Counted from the first letter of the stretch, positions 36,472 to 45,617 are shown. The stretch is 59,874 bases of DNA from Methylococcaceae bacterium (GCA_006844585.1 SPJM01000245.1:1-59874); one strand, 5' to 3'. Made by a program: numbers and translations. The notes: a model not told the origin generated them from the sequence alone.

Positions 36472-37869
36472 ATGAAATCGAATAAAGATATTGCTGAATT
36501 ACTGGATGAACCGGCTTGTGAGCATAATAAAAAGGAGAAATCCGGCTGCGCCAAGCCTAAGCCGGGTTCCGCTGCGGGCGGATGCGCCTTTGACGGCGCC
36601 CAAATCGCCCTATTGCCAATAGCCGATGTGGCTCATATCGTACACGGGCCGATTGCCTGCGCAGGTAGCTCATGGGATAACCGGGGTACGCGTTCTTCCG
36701 GTGCGCAACTGTACCGCACCGGCATGACTACCGATTTAACCGAGCAGGATGTGATCATGGGGCGCGGCGAAAAACGTCTTTTACATTCCATCAAGCAAGC
36801 CGTCGAAACTTATCAACCGCCAGCCGTTTTTATTTATAACACCTGTGTGCCCGCCTTGATCGGCGACGATATTAACGCTGTTTGTCAGACGGCCGAAAAA
36901 AAATGGGGCGTTCCGGTGGTGCCGATTGATTGCGCCGGATTTTACGGCACTAAAAATTTGGGTAACCGGATTGCCGGGGATGCAATGGTGAAACATGTCA
37001 TCGGTACGCGAGAACCGGATGCTTTACCGGCTGATTTAGCCGCAGAAAAACAAGTTCACGATGTCAATTTGGTCGGTGAATACAATATCGCCGGTGAATT
37101 TTGGCATGTGTTGCCTTTATTAGATGAATTGGGACTGCGTATCCTATGCACGCTATCCGGCGATGCCCGATTCCGGGAAGTGCAAACCATGCATAAGGCG
37201 GAAGTCAATATGATGGTCTGCTCCAAAGCGATGGTTAATGTCGCTCGAAAACTGCAAAAAGAGTACGGGACGCCCTGGTTTGAAGGCAGCTTTTACGGCA
37301 TTACCGATACCAGCCAGTCGCTACGCGATTTTGCCCGATTGATAGGCGATGAAGATTTAACTCGCCGCACCGAAGTCCTGATTGAGCGCGAGGAAAGCCG
37401 CATCAAAGCAGCTTTGGAACCTTGGAAAGCGCGGTTAAAGGGTAAACGGGTGTTGTTATACACCGGTGGCGTGAAAAGTTGGTCGGTTATTTCCGCATTG
37501 CAGGATCTGGGCATGGTGGTGGTCGCCACCGGCACCAAAAAATCTACTGAGGAAGACAAGGCGCGGATTCGTGAATTAATGGGCGAAGAAGCCTTAATGA
37601 TTGAAGACGGCAGTCCCAAAGCCTTATTGAAGGTGGTGGCGGATTATCAGGCGGATATTTTAATTGCCGGGGGGCGCAATATGTACACTGCGCTGAAAGC
37701 CAAAATACCTTTCCTGGATATTAATCAGGAACGCGAGTTCGGTTACGCCGGTTATCAGGGCATGCTGGAATTGGTCAGACAATTGGCCTTGACTATTGAA
37801 AGCCCGGTTTGGCCAGCGGTTAGAAAACCAGCGCCTTGGCGCAAAACTCAGGAGGCATCGCATGGCTGA
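36472..37869 (+). CDS. nifE: Nitrogenase iron-molybdenum cofactor scaffold protein NifE
   Basis: This 465-residue protein forms the NifE2N2 scaffold on which the iron-molybdenum cofactor precursor is matured before transfer to dinitrogenase. Visible NifD-like cluster regions are [33 protein letters not shown] (positions about 36-68, with cluster-binding Cys), [15 protein letters not shown] and [16 protein letters not shown]. It is the first gene behind a NifA/sigma-54 control region and ends eight bases after the nifN start. The split quotation here spans several motifs; the key residues are the cysteines in GGCAF and IACAG. Confidence 0.95.
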   Translation: MKSNKDIAELLDEPACEHNKKEKSGCAKPKPGSAAGGCAFDGAQIALLPIADVAHIVHGPIACAGSSWDNRGTRSSGAQLYRTGMTTDLTEQDVIMGRGEKRLLHSIKQAVETYQPPAVFIYNTCVPALIGDDINAVCQTAEKKWGVPVVPIDCAGFYGTKNLGNRIAGDAMVKHVIGTREPDALPADLAAEKQVHDVNLVGEYNIAGEFWHVLPLLDELGLRILCTLSGDARFREVQTMHKAEVNMMVCSKAMVNVARKLQKEYGTPWFEGSFYGITDTSQSLRDFARLIGDEDLTRRTEVLIEREESRIKAALEPWKARLKGKRVLLYTGGVKSWSVISALQDLGMVVVATGTKKSTEEDKARIRELMGEEALMIEDGSPKALLKVVADYQADILIAGGRNMYTALKAKIPFLDINQEREFGYAGYQGMLELVRQLALTIESPVWPAVRKPAPWRKTQEASHG

Positions 37870-39250
37870 AATACTTAAACGCAAAAAAGCATTATCGGTT
37901 AATCCCTTAAAAGCCAGCCAGCCGATGGGCGGCGCTTTGGCCACCTTAGGATTTAACCGCGCCATGCCGATGTTGCATGGTTCGCAAGGTTGCACGGCTT
38001 TCGCCAAAGTCTTTTTTGTACGCCATTTCAGGGAACCAATACCGTTGCAAACAACTGCGATGGATCAGGGTAGTTCAGTGATGGGCGCAGATGAAAATGT
38101 TGTTGAAGGCTTAAAGAATATTGCCGAAAAAAGCAAACCGGCGTTGATTACAGTGTTGACCACCGGGTTGGCGGAAACCCAGGGCGCTGACGTTCAACGC
38201 AATGTCCGTGAATTTCGAGAAAAATATCCTCAATATAATGATGTTGCCGTGGTGGCGGTGAATACCCCGGATTTTAGCGGTTGTGTGGAAACCGGCTACG
38301 CCTCAACGATAGCCGAGATCATTAATGTATTGGTTCCAGATGTTGAGCAAGCGCAAACTCGTCCCGGCAATCGGCAGCGTCAAGTCAACGTGCTTTGCAG
38401 TCCAATGCTGACGCCGGGAGACATTGAGGCGTTAACGGATTTAATTGAGTTGTTCGGCTTAAGACCGGTTTTCATTCCGAATGTGGCTAACTCTCTGGAC
38501 GGCTCGTTAACAGATGAGCCTTTTTCGCCGGTGACTATCGGCGGCGCATTAGTCAGTGAAATGCAAACGGTGGGCGAAAGTAAAGCCACGCTGGTTATCG
38601 GCCCTTCAATGAAAAAAGCGGCGCAAATTCTTAACAAAAAAACCGGGGTTCCCGAATATTATTTTGATCATCTTTATGGTTTGCAAGCCAATGATGATTT
38701 TATCAGCGCATTGATCGAGATCAGCGGTCAGGATGTGGCCGCCAAGGTGGAAAGGCAGCGCATGCAATTACAAGATGCGATGCTGGATACCCACTTCATG
38801 TTGGGTCAATTACGGGTTGCCTTGGCGGCCGATCCTGATCAGGTTAACGGTTTGGCGCATCTGATTCAAGAAATGGGCGGCGAGGTTGCCGCCGCTGTGG
38901 TTCCCGCTGCTGCGCCGATTTTAGCGGATCTACCGATTGATCAAGTCAAAATCGGCGATTTGGAAGATTTGGAAAACCTTGCCCGCCAACACAAAGCGCA
39001 ATTACTGATCGGCAATTCGCATGCGGTTGATACCGCTGAACGATTGTCTGTGCCGATTTTACGGGCGGGATTTCCGCAATATGACATGATCGGCGGCTAT
39101 CAGAAAACCTGGGTGGGTTATCAAGGCTCCAGACAAGCCTTATTTGATTTGGCCAATTTAGTGATTAATTTTGCGCATGAAGAAATTCCGGTTTATCACT
39201 CGATATATGCGCAGAAACCCGATAACGAGCGTGAACGGATATGTCATTAA
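37862..39250 (+). CDS. nifN: Nitrogenase iron-molybdenum cofactor scaffold protein NifN
   Basis: This 462-residue protein is the partner of NifE. The start ATG 37862 gives [20 protein letters not shown], the family N-terminus. The reading from 37796 overlaps nifE too far. Family features are [19 protein letters not shown]-like cysteine region ([20 protein letters not shown]), [14 protein letters not shown] and [13 protein letters not shown]. The overlap with nifE by 8 bases and with nifX by 10 bases suggests coupled translation and balanced subunit output. Confidence 0.95.
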   Translation: MAEILKRKKALSVNPLKASQPMGGALATLGFNRAMPMLHGSQGCTAFAKVFFVRHFREPIPLQTTAMDQGSSVMGADENVVEGLKNIAEKSKPALITVLTTGLAETQGADVQRNVREFREKYPQYNDVAVVAVNTPDFSGCVETGYASTIAEIINVLVPDVEQAQTRPGNRQRQVNVLCSPMLTPGDIEALTDLIELFGLRPVFIPNVANSLDGSLTDEPFSPVTIGGALVSEMQTVGESKATLVIGPSMKKAAQILNKKTGVPEYYFDHLYGLQANDDFISALIEISGQDVAAKVERQRMQLQDAMLDTHFMLGQLRVALAADPDQVNGLAHLIQEMGGEVAAAVVPAAAPILADLPIDQVKIGDLEDLENLARQHKAQLLIGNSHAVDTAERLSVPILRAGFPQYDMIGGYQKTWVGYQGSRQALFDLANLVINFAHEEIPVYHSIYAQKPDNERERICH

Positions 39251-39726
39251 GTCGGCGTATGCGTGTTTTACAAAGTGAGGATAGCAAAGCGATTATGGAT
39301 ACATCATTGAAGGTTGCGTTTGCGACCACTGATATGAAACATGTGAACCAGCATTTTGGATCGGCTAAATCGTTTGCGCTTTATGCGGTTAACCCGGATG
39401 CCGCCGAGTTTCTTGAAGTGGCTGAATTCGGGGTTTTAGCGCAAGATGGCAATGAAAATAAATTAGCCGTGAAAATGGATCTGATTAAAGACTGCGTTGC
39501 GGTTTATTGCCAAGCGGTGGGTTCTTCAGCCGTTAAACAATTGGTCGGCTTAGGCATACAACCTGTAAAAGTGCAGGAAAACAGCGCCATAGCGGATTTG
39601 ATCAGCGAATTGCAGAATGAACTTAAATCAGGGCCGTCCAGTTGGTTGGCGCGGGCCTTAAAACAACAATCCGTTTCACCGGATGACCGCTTGGATAATA
39701 TGGCGGATGAAGATTGGCAAGAGTAA
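39241..39726 (+). CDS. nifX: Nitrogenase cofactor carrier protein NifX
   Basis: This 161-residue protein binds and shuttles NifB-co or related cofactor precursors between NifB and NifEN. The dinitrogenase iron-molybdenum cofactor domain starts at about residue 22 (LKVAFATTDMKHVNQHFGSAK), with the family His in NQHFG. It continues to KDCVAVYCQAVGSSAVKQL. The C-terminus is longer than the minimal domain. It starts inside nifN. ATG 39295 would give the minimal 143-residue form. No ribosome site clearly separates the two. Confidence 0.92.
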   Translation: MSLSRRMRVLQSEDSKAIMDTSLKVAFATTDMKHVNQHFGSAKSFALYAVNPDAAEFLEVAEFGVLAQDGNENKLAVKMDLIKDCVAVYCQAVGSSAVKQLVGLGIQPVKVQENSAIADLISELQNELKSGPSSWLARALKQQSVSPDDRLDNMADEDWQE

Positions 39727-39866
39727 TCGGCGCCAGGGCAAAGGCAGGTAAATCTTTAGACTTACAAGGCCAATGCCGTGATGGATGTCTTTTGCTAACG
39801 GTATCGTGTAGACGCTTATTAGAAGTTTGATGGGTGCGCTTGGAAAACTGTATCGAATACTTTAAA

Positions 39867-39962
39867 TATCAGTCACTTACTCTAGAAGACGCCGTGAATA
39901 CATCCATGTAGGCTTGAATGTGACATCCCTGTCACAGATGCTTCTTACGTAAGTAACTGATA
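39867..39962. repeat. MITE-like element with 14-bp terminal inverted repeats in the nif cluster
   Basis: TATCAGTCACTTAC (39867-39880) is matched in inverse by GTAAGTAACTGATA (39949-39962) with one mismatch. Inside lies a perfect dyad TGTGACA-TCCC-TGTCACA (39919-39936) and the phrase GCCGTGAATACATCCATGTAGGC, typical of a repeat family in related genomes. It occupies the middle of the 312-base gap 39727-40038 between nifX and the DUF269 gene. No sigma-54 promoter is seen in that gap. Confidence 0.6.
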
Positions 39963-40038
39963 TTAAGTTATTTTTGTTATTTAAATTACACTGAATAGTT
40001 ACCCCGATTTTTAAATAATTATTTTTGGAGAAGTAAAG

Positions 40039-40512
40039 GTGGATGTAGCAGAGCAAGTAGTCGAAGAAAACGACCCGAATTTAGAAACCCCGTTTGTTGC
40101 GGAAATGTTGAAGCAATTAAGATCCTTGGATTCATATGATACTTATGATGGTTGGTCTAAGGCTAAAATCATTGATCCTTTGGTGTTAACCAAAGAGCGC
40201 AAACAGGAAATCCCTGTTATCGGCGACCCGGATGAAATTACTTTGGCCAGAGTGAAGGCCTATTACAACGCTATTGCTTCAAGTATTGAAAAAGACTGCG
40301 GGTTGATGGCGGTGTCTTTCATCAATATTACTCATGAAGGATTCGGTCGCGCTTTAATCATGGTCGGCAAATTAATCGTTGTTGATAAAACCTTGCGGGA
40401 TATTCATCGCTTCGGATTCGCCAATCTGGATAAAATGTGTGATCAAAGCGATAAGTTAATCAGTAAAGCCAAAACGCTGATTGAGCAATATTCAGAAGCC
40501 GCAAACGATTAA
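40039..40512 (+). CDS. NifX-associated nitrogen fixation protein (DUF269)
   Basis: This 157-residue protein belongs to the DUF269 family found beside nifX in most diazotrophs: ETPFVAEMLKQLRSLDSYDTYDG, DPDEITLARVKAYYNAIASSIE and FGRALIMVGKLIVVDKTLRD (quoted as separate motifs). Its biochemical role is not established. GTG 40039 is the start, with a ribosome site TTGGAG about eight bases upstream. It opens the second half of the nif block and is followed closely by the genes up to 45009. Confidence 0.92.
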   Translation: MDVAEQVVEENDPNLETPFVAEMLKQLRSLDSYDTYDGWSKAKIIDPLVLTKERKQEIPVIGDPDEITLARVKAYYNAIASSIEKDCGLMAVSFINITHEGFGRALIMVGKLIVVDKTLRDIHRFGFANLDKMCDQSDKLISKAKTLIEQYSEAAND

Positions 40513-40524
40513 CGAGGAATGAGT

Positions 40525-40740
40525 ATGACTCCGGAAGAAGTTAAAAAACTGGAAAAAAACGTTAAAAAAAACAAACGTATCGCCAGCGAAAAAGCAATGG
40601 AATTGCATGATCTGGTGGAAGATCGATTACCAGCCGCTTATCAGGAAATTATGGGTATTGCCCAGGAAACCTTTGATGCTTGTAAAGCCTGGGATGATGC
40701 CAACCAAGCCTTGAAAGCGGCGCAAACTGAAACCGCGTAG
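40525..40740 (+). CDS. CCE_0567-family small nif protein (DUF683)
   Basis: This 71-residue, highly helical and charged protein (MTPEEVKKLEKNVKKNKRIA, HDLVEDRLPAAYQEI) matches the CCE_0567/DUF683 family. In cyanobacteria and other diazotrophs this family forms a metal-binding helical dimer in nif operons. ATG 40525 is preferred over ATG 40519 because the GAGGA ribosome site ends right at 40518. Confidence 0.88.
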   Translation: MTPEEVKKLEKNVKKNKRIASEKAMELHDLVEDRLPAAYQEIMGIAQETFDACKAWDDANQALKAAQTETA

Positions 40741-40749
40741 GAGATTGCT

Positions 40750-41067
40750 ATGAGTGATTTTGTGACCGGGGTGACTTTTGATGGCGCTGTTTGGACGCCT
40801 TCTTATGTGACCGATTTAAATCAAGAGACCTGTATCGGTTGCGGAAGATGTTTCAAAGTATGTCCGCGCGATGTGTTCGATTTGGTTGAGAAAGATGAAG
40901 TCCTGGATCCTGAGGATTTTGATGATGATTACGGCGACTTTGAAGATGACGATGATAACAGCATGGTGATGAGTCTGAAAAACAGTAATGACTGTATCGG
41001 TTGTGAGGCCTGCTCCAAAGTATGTCCCAAAAGCTGTTTCACGCATGAACATAAACAAGCTGCATAA
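40750..41067 (+). CDS. fdxB: Ferredoxin III, nif-specific (FdxB)
   Basis: This 105-residue ferredoxin has two 4Fe-4S motifs: CIGCGRCFKVCPRD (about 28-41) and CIGCEACSKVCPKSC (about 78-92). Between them lies a very acidic insert of Asp and Glu residues (about 48-72), the mark of nif-specific ferredoxin III. It probably delivers electrons for nitrogenase or cofactor assembly. It sits nine bases after the DUF683 gene in the same operon. Confidence 0.93.
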   Translation: MSDFVTGVTFDGAVWTPSYVTDLNQETCIGCGRCFKVCPRDVFDLVEKDEVLDPEDFDDDYGDFEDDDDNSMVMSLKNSNDCIGCEACSKVCPKSCFTHEHKQAA

Positions 41068-41078
41068 AGGAGATTTAA

Positions 41079-41402
41079 ATGCCTAAACCGCAAAAACATG
41101 TATTTGTCTGCACCCAAAACCGTCCTCAGGGTCATCCGCGCGGTTCATGCGCCAGCAGTGGTTGCGCCGAAGTCATGAATGAATTTATGAACGAGATACA
41201 GGCGCGAAATTTATTTGAAACCATCGGTTTAACTAATACCGGCTGTATCGGGCCTTGCATGATGGGGCCCAGTGTTCTGGTCTATCCGGAAGGCGTGATG
41301 TACGGTCAAGTGAAAAAAGATGATGTTAAAGTCATTATTGAGGAGCACTTGCTGGGCGACCAACCGGTTGAACGACTCAAAGTTCCCGCTGAGGTGTGGT
41401 AA
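41079..41402 (+). CDS. Thioredoxin-like (Shethna-type) 2Fe-2S ferredoxin
   Basis: This 107-residue protein opens with KHVFVCTQNRPQGHPRGSC and continues with TNTGCIGPCMMGPSVLVYPEG. The four cluster cysteines are seen in VCTQNRP, GSC and GCIGPC. The pattern matches the 2Fe-2S thioredoxin-like ferredoxins such as Azotobacter FeSII, the Shethna protein that protects nitrogenase from oxygen. A protective rather than catalytic electron-transfer role is possible but is inference. It follows fdxB by 11 bases after AAAGGAG. Confidence 0.88.
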   Translation: MPKPQKHVFVCTQNRPQGHPRGSCASSGCAEVMNEFMNEIQARNLFETIGLTNTGCIGPCMMGPSVLVYPEGVMYGQVKKDDVKVIIEEHLLGDQPVERLKVPAEVW

Positions 41403-41912
41403 ATGTCGGCATCCGTCAAATTTTCAGAAGACGCAATACTATTCAGCCCCGACATGCCGCAGGAGGTCAATTTCTTATTGCAAACTGCCGTTGTCGCCGG
41501 TCGCTATGATAAGGCTAAAGCTGAAGATTTGTTTTTGCAGGCCTTACAAATTGATCGCCAATGTCTGCAAACGTATTTCGCATTGTATAAATTTTATTTT
41601 TATCAGGCTCGTTTGCAAGATGCCGAGCGTTACGTATTGGCTGGTTTGCAGGAGGCGGCTCGACAGGGAGGTTTTCCTGATGATTTTGCTCTATTGACGG
41701 AACAGCCGAAACGATGGGATATGTATCAAAATGAGATGGCCTTGTTTTATTTATATTCCATGAAAGCGTTGGCCTTTATTCGTTTGCGGCTACAACAAAG
41801 ACCATCAGCCGAGGTGGTTTTAAGCTGCTTACAGCGTCTGGATCCTGAAGATCGTTCCGGCGGTTCAGTTATTATGGATTTAGCCCTTGCTTTGCAGGAG
41901 GAGGGCGAATGA
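41403..41912 (+). CDS. Nif-cluster TPR-like protein of unknown function
   Basis: This 169-residue protein is mostly helical, with a tetratricopeptide-like stretch (about 28-80: AKAEDLFLQALQIDRQCLQ, YFALYKFYFYQARLQDAERY). It starts directly after the upstream stop (TAAATG) and overlaps the next gene (ATGA). It is tightly locked into the nif operon, so a role in nitrogenase assembly or support is likely. No specific function is known to me. Confidence 0.75.
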   Translation: MSASVKFSEDAILFSPDMPQEVNFLLQTAVVAGRYDKAKAEDLFLQALQIDRQCLQTYFALYKFYFYQARLQDAERYVLAGLQEAARQGGFPDDFALLTEQPKRWDMYQNEMALFYLYSMKALAFIRLRLQQRPSAEVVLSCLQRLDPEDRSGGSVIMDLALALQEEGE

Positions 41913-42286
41913 ATGGTTTAGACGTTGAGAAGTGCTATCTAAGCTATCAACTGAGGGGGGAGGAAATCTGTAGCAAGATGATAGAAGCGATCCAAAACCT
42001 TGGATTTGGCGATACTGATATTGAGCGATTACCGGTTTATTCCGCTGCGGATTTTAATTTAATAAAAGATCCTTATACGGCTGAATTCAACCTGGTCGGC
42101 GTATGGCTGGATTCCCACAAACATCAAATCGGCAATATTCAGTTTCTGGGCAATGGTTCTTTTTATGCGGAATATGATGTCGTTAAACAGCACCCGAAAA
42201 AGAGCCAATGGTTTGTTGAAGCCATGACGGCTTGGGGTAAAGACGGCAAAATCAAAACTGAAGCGAAATTGCTGCCTTCATTATGA
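41909..42286 (+). CDS. Nif-cluster protein of unknown function
   Basis: This 125-residue soluble protein has no motif I recognise. Visible features are an N-terminal MNGLDVEKCYLSYQLRGEEI, a core with EFNLVGVWLDSHKHQIGNIQFL and a C-terminal FYAEYDVVKQHPKKSQWFVEA. It is coupled to the TPR-like gene (4-base overlap) and followed by a DUF364 gene. It is clearly expressed as part of the operon by position. Function unknown. Confidence 0.72.
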   Translation: MNGLDVEKCYLSYQLRGEEICSKMIEAIQNLGFGDTDIERLPVYSAADFNLIKDPYTAEFNLVGVWLDSHKHQIGNIQFLGNGSFYAEYDVVKQHPKKSQWFVEAMTAWGKDGKIKTEAKLLPSL

Positions 42287-42296
42287 GGTGTGAAAT

Positions 42297-43289
42297 ATGG
42301 ATGATCCAAAAAGATTATATGAATGTATGTTGGATTATTGCAGTGCGACTCGCAAAATCGAACGAATAGGCATTGGCCAGGTGTGGACGGTATGTCAGAC
42401 AAAAAAACTGGGTAAATATTATTCCGGTCTGGCGATGAGTCCGGCGGTTGCCGTGCGCACTTTGAAATGGTCCGGCGAGTTGAGCGGAAAATCGCTGAAA
42501 GATGTGGCGCGCGGAATCCTGGAGTGGGAGCCTTTTCAAGCCACCGTAGCGATGTCGGTTTTGAATTGCAGCATCAATAATAATCGTTATATACCGGAGG
42601 GTCAGTTATTAGATGTCAAAACCGCAAACGCAAATTTGACCGTTTTCGAGCATTTTTTACCTCGCTTGAAAGAACAGAAGGTTGTTGTGATTGGTCATTA
42701 TCCGGGTATTGAGCCTTATGTAGAACAATATGGCTGGCAGGTCTTGGAGCGTATGCCGCAGCTTGGTGATTTACCGGATACGGCCTGTGAATTCTTGTTG
42801 CCTGAAGCGGATTGGGTGTTTTTGTCGGCCAGCGCCATTATTAACAAAACTTTTCCGCGATTGGCTGAATTAAGCCGTAATGCGAAAACCGTGTTGATGG
42901 GGCCAACTGTTCCCTGGTTGCCTGAGTTATATGAATTCGGTATTGATTATTTGGCGGGGGTCGAGGTCTATGACGGCGAAGCGCTGTTCCGAACAGCCAT
43001 AGAAGGCGGCGGAGTGCGTATTTTTGAAACCGCCGTGCGCTATAAATTGGTTGAATTAACGCCTCAATCAAGCTTGGACTGGTTAAAACAACAAATCAGC
43101 GATACCTGCGCTGATAAAGAGGCTTTAACCATGGCGATGAATAATTGGTATACCAATGGAAAATCACAACGATTCCCGCAATATGAAAAACTGAACGCCA
43201 CCAATGTTCAACTTTCACGGTTGGACAGCACTTATAAAAAACTTTGGGACAACCATAACGGTCATTCCTTTGCCCATTTAGATTCATGA
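42297..43289 (+). CDS. DUF364/DUF4213 family protein (putative metal-chelation enzyme)
   Basis: This 330-residue protein has an N-terminal DUF4213-like domain (IGQVWTVCQTKKLGKYYSGLAMSP in pieces, about 25-50) and a C-terminal DUF364 Rossmann-like domain (about 120-240: VVVIGHYPGIEPYV, DWVFLSASAIINKTFPRLAEL and TVLMGPTVPWLP). The family is described as putative heavy-metal chelation and has members in molybdenum-related loci. A role in Mo or Fe handling for nitrogenase is a fair but unproven inference. It overlaps the next gene by four bases. Confidence 0.8.
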   Translation: MDDPKRLYECMLDYCSATRKIERIGIGQVWTVCQTKKLGKYYSGLAMSPAVAVRTLKWSGELSGKSLKDVARGILEWEPFQATVAMSVLNCSINNNRYIPEGQLLDVKTANANLTVFEHFLPRLKEQKVVVIGHYPGIEPYVEQYGWQVLERMPQLGDLPDTACEFLLPEADWVFLSASAIINKTFPRLAELSRNAKTVLMGPTVPWLPELYEFGIDYLAGVEVYDGEALFRTAIEGGGVRIFETAVRYKLVELTPQSSLDWLKQQISDTCADKEALTMAMNNWYTNGKSQRFPQYEKLNATNVQLSRLDSTYKKLWDNHNGHSFAHLDS

Positions 43290-43714
43290 GCCCACAAATT
43301 TATCTTATCCTCTTTTACAAAGGGGACATCAGCGCCTTGACCTTATTTTGTCAACAACTCGACGACGGCGCCGTCTGTTTTCCGCCGTTACCGGCATTAA
43401 GCGATGTCGTCGATGAAGATCAACGACAACAACAGGAAAATAATTTGTTGCCGGGATCGCTTATCCAGGAAATCAATCGCCAGTTGCAATTGGATGACGA
43501 TATATTACACATTGAACCCGCTTTTTATGAACAAATTGAAACCCCGGATGGTATTGCTTCGGTTTATATGGCTCGCTTCAAAATGCTTGACCCCCCTCAT
43601 GATTTGATGGCCGAGCGCGGCTGCAAAATGCAGACTTTGACCGCTTTGATCGGTCGTCCCCCGGCAGAAATGGAGCTATTAAGAAGAGCTTATACTGCTG
43701 TGATGGAGAGTTAA
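43286..43714 (+). CDS. Nif-cluster protein of unknown function
   Basis: This 142-residue soluble protein begins IYLILFYKGDISALTLF. It has an FPPLPALSDVVDEDQ segment and ends with the well-formed motif GRPPAEMELLRRAYTAV. No catalytic motif is obvious. ATGA overlap with the DUF364 gene shows coupling. It precedes the GlcF-like gene by 29 bases. Function unknown, probably nif-related by position. Confidence 0.7.
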   Translation: MSPQIYLILFYKGDISALTLFCQQLDDGAVCFPPLPALSDVVDEDQRQQQENNLLPGSLIQEINRQLQLDDDILHIEPAFYEQIETPDGIASVYMARFKMLDPPHDLMAERGCKMQTLTALIGRPPAEMELLRRAYTAVMES

Positions 43715-43743
43715 CCCTTAGCATTAAAAAAGTTGGGACGAAT

Positions 43744-45009
43744 ATGGATGATTTTATGGATTTTGCTGTAACCGAGGACATTGTTCCGCAAGGCCCTTAT
43801 CTGCCTGAAGCGATGGACTGCATGCGCTGCGGTTTATGTCTCAACAGTTGCCCTACCTATCAATTGAGCGGCGATGAGCAGGAAAGTCCGCGCGGACGAG
43901 TGAATTCCTTAAGAACATTGGTTCAGCAAAACGCTATGATTGATGCTGAAGCCCGACAGCATTTGCAAAGCTGCTTACAATGTTATGCCTGTGAGACTGT
44001 GTGCCCCAGTCAAATGAATTATCGGCATTTTTTTGAACAGGGTGTTCAACAATTGAATGAACAACATGGTCGTACTTTATTGGCGAATGCGGCTTTTTAC
44101 CTAATCTCTCACAAAAAAGCGTTGAACCGTTTTTTGCCATTGCTGAAGCTGTATCAAACCAGCGGTCTGCAATGGATGTTGCGAAACTTCAATATGTTAG
44201 CGCCGTTCGGTTTAAAACGAGCTGATGAGTTGGCTGTTATCCCCGATCTTTCCAGATTACCAGCTCGTTTTCCGCTTGCAAATCCGCGTGGATCAGTCGC
44301 TTTGTTTACTTCATGCATTAGCAGCGCATTTGATCGCGAAACAGTCATTTCCGCCATTCGAGTGTTAAATGCTATCGGTTATCAGGTGATCATGCCGGAA
44401 TCTATACAGTGTTGCGGCGCCATTCATTATCACAACGGCGAACAGGCGCAGGCGGCGTCATTGATGCGGGCAAATTTAGATTGTCTCAATAGTTTAGAGG
44501 TGGATGCGGTTGTCTACACGGCAAGCGGTTGCGGCTCTCATTTGTACGCTTATCCGGAAATGTTAAGTTTAAATGATATGGAAAGCCGCAGTCTGCAAGC
44601 GCGTATGTTCGATGTTTCTGATTTTGTTGAACAGCATTGGCCGGATCAACTGCAACTGCCGGAAAAAACAATCAAAATCGCTGTTCATGAACCTTGTAGT
44701 CAACGTAATGTTCTGAAAAATCAACAAGCAGTGTACCAACTCTTGAATCGGATCAGCGGCGCGGAAGTGATTTCAGCAGCGGAGAATCATTTATGTTGCG
44801 GAGCAGGGGGGACTTATATGCTTAGCCATCCGCAAACCGCAGATCAGCTAAGAGATCGCAAACTCAAGGAAATCATGGCTTTAAAAGCCGATTATATTGT
44901 TTCCGCTAATATCGGTTGCGCAATGCATTTAAATCATAGCGCGGCTGATGCCGGGCGAGCAGTACTGCATCCAATCAGTTTGCTGGCGAGGTTGCTTGAA
45001 CACGTTTAA
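43744..45009 (+). CDS. GlcF-like Fe-S oxidoreductase (glycolate oxidase iron-sulfur subunit family)
   Basis: This 421-residue protein has two 4Fe-4S motifs (CMRCGLCLNSCPTY, about 22-35, and CLQCYACETVCPSQ, about 77-90). Two CCG domains follow (IQCCGAIHYHNGE and HLCCGAGGTYML, with CGSH and EPCSQ). This matches GlcF, the electron-transfer subunit of glycolate oxidase, but no glcD or glcE is adjacent. Its place at the end of the nif operon suggests it serves another dehydrogenase or nitrogenase electron supply. It is convergent with and overlaps the hemerythrin gene by 35 bases. Confidence 0.85.
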   Translation: MDDFMDFAVTEDIVPQGPYLPEAMDCMRCGLCLNSCPTYQLSGDEQESPRGRVNSLRTLVQQNAMIDAEARQHLQSCLQCYACETVCPSQMNYRHFFEQGVQQLNEQHGRTLLANAAFYLISHKKALNRFLPLLKLYQTSGLQWMLRNFNMLAPFGLKRADELAVIPDLSRLPARFPLANPRGSVALFTSCISSAFDRETVISAIRVLNAIGYQVIMPESIQCCGAIHYHNGEQAQAASLMRANLDCLNSLEVDAVVYTASGCGSHLYAYPEMLSLNDMESRSLQARMFDVSDFVEQHWPDQLQLPEKTIKIAVHEPCSQRNVLKNQQAVYQLLNRISGAEVISAAENHLCCGAGGTYMLSHPQTADQLRDRKLKEIMALKADYIVSANIGCAMHLNHSAADAGRAVLHPISLLARLLEHV

Positions 45010-45382
45010 TATGGGCAACCAGAGCGCTGTCCATCGTCGCCAAATGTAAGGAAAACCATTGCGGCAAGCGTTCCTTGATTAATGCTTTTGCCATTGAGAG
45101 CTGGCCTTTATCGACTCTTTTCTTAAACTGCTTGATCTCACCGATCACCCGCTGGTGCTCGCCTTTATGTTCAGCGATAGCGGGAAAGTTAAATTTATCC
45201 ATCAACTGGTTTTCCTTTTCAAAATGGGTTTCCACATGTTCCAGTAATTGTGCGAACAATGATACAAAGCTTGGCGCATCACAGTTTTCCAATTGATTCA
45301 GCATATCGGCGAAATGCTGGTGATCTTCATCAAGCTCCGGATAACTCAGCGTTAAAATGTTTTCAATAATTATAATAGTCAT
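44975..45382 (-). CDS. Bacteriohemerythrin-like oxygen-binding protein
   Basis: This 135-residue protein, with the start taken at 45382 (MTIIIIENILTLSYPEL), has the di-iron ligand set of hemerythrins: LDEDHQHF, HVETHFEKE, EHKGEHQRV and SLHLATMD. It would bind oxygen or nitric oxide. Longer starts at 45433 and 45451 exist, and the domain itself begins after residue 10 of the short form. It lies between two nif transcription units. An oxygen-buffering role near nitrogenase is inference. Its 3' end overlaps that of the GlcF-like gene. Confidence 0.87.
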   Translation of the reverse strand: MTIIIIENILTLSYPELDEDHQHFADMLNQLENCDAPSFVSLFAQLLEHVETHFEKENQLMDKFNFPAIAEHKGEHQRVIGEIKQFKKRVDKGQLSMAKALIKERLPQWFSLHLATMDSALVAHIKRVQATSPAN

Positions 45383-45454
45383 AAAATGCGTTTTGTGAAA
45401 ATATGAAAAGTCTGTTGGTAACGGCTCCGCCATATTTATCTTGAAATACACGAA

Positions 45455-45488
45455 GTAGGATGGGCGCGCTGCGCTTTGCCCATCCTAG
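45455..45488. repeat. GTAGGATGGGC-type palindromic repeat, copy 2
   Basis: GTAGGATGGGCGCGCTGCGC (45455-45474) is followed by TTTGCCCATCCTAG, an almost perfect palindrome closely matching the unit at 35565-35598. It lies upstream of the hemerythrin start. The remainder of 45489-45813 is the control region of the second nif unit. Confidence 0.75.
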
Positions 45489-45617
45489 ATAAATTCTAAT
45501 TTTCTGGATTTTCTTTATTTAAGCAATATTTGAACCATCTGTTTTTTTCTGAAATGAGGACTAAGTCTTTGTTTAATGAATGAAGCCAATTAATCAGTAA
45601 ATGCGGTTGGAATCAAT

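Noticed and set aside
37796-37861. Upstream extension of NifN from 37796
   Set aside because: It overlaps nifE by 74 bases and the family N-terminus begins at ATG 37862.
39919-39936. TGTGACA-TCCC-TGTCACA as a CRP or NifA operator
   Set aside because: CRP sites need TGTGA-N6-TCACA and NifA needs TGT-N10-ACA. Here the spacings are 8 and 12, and the dyad sits inside an inverted-repeat-bounded element.
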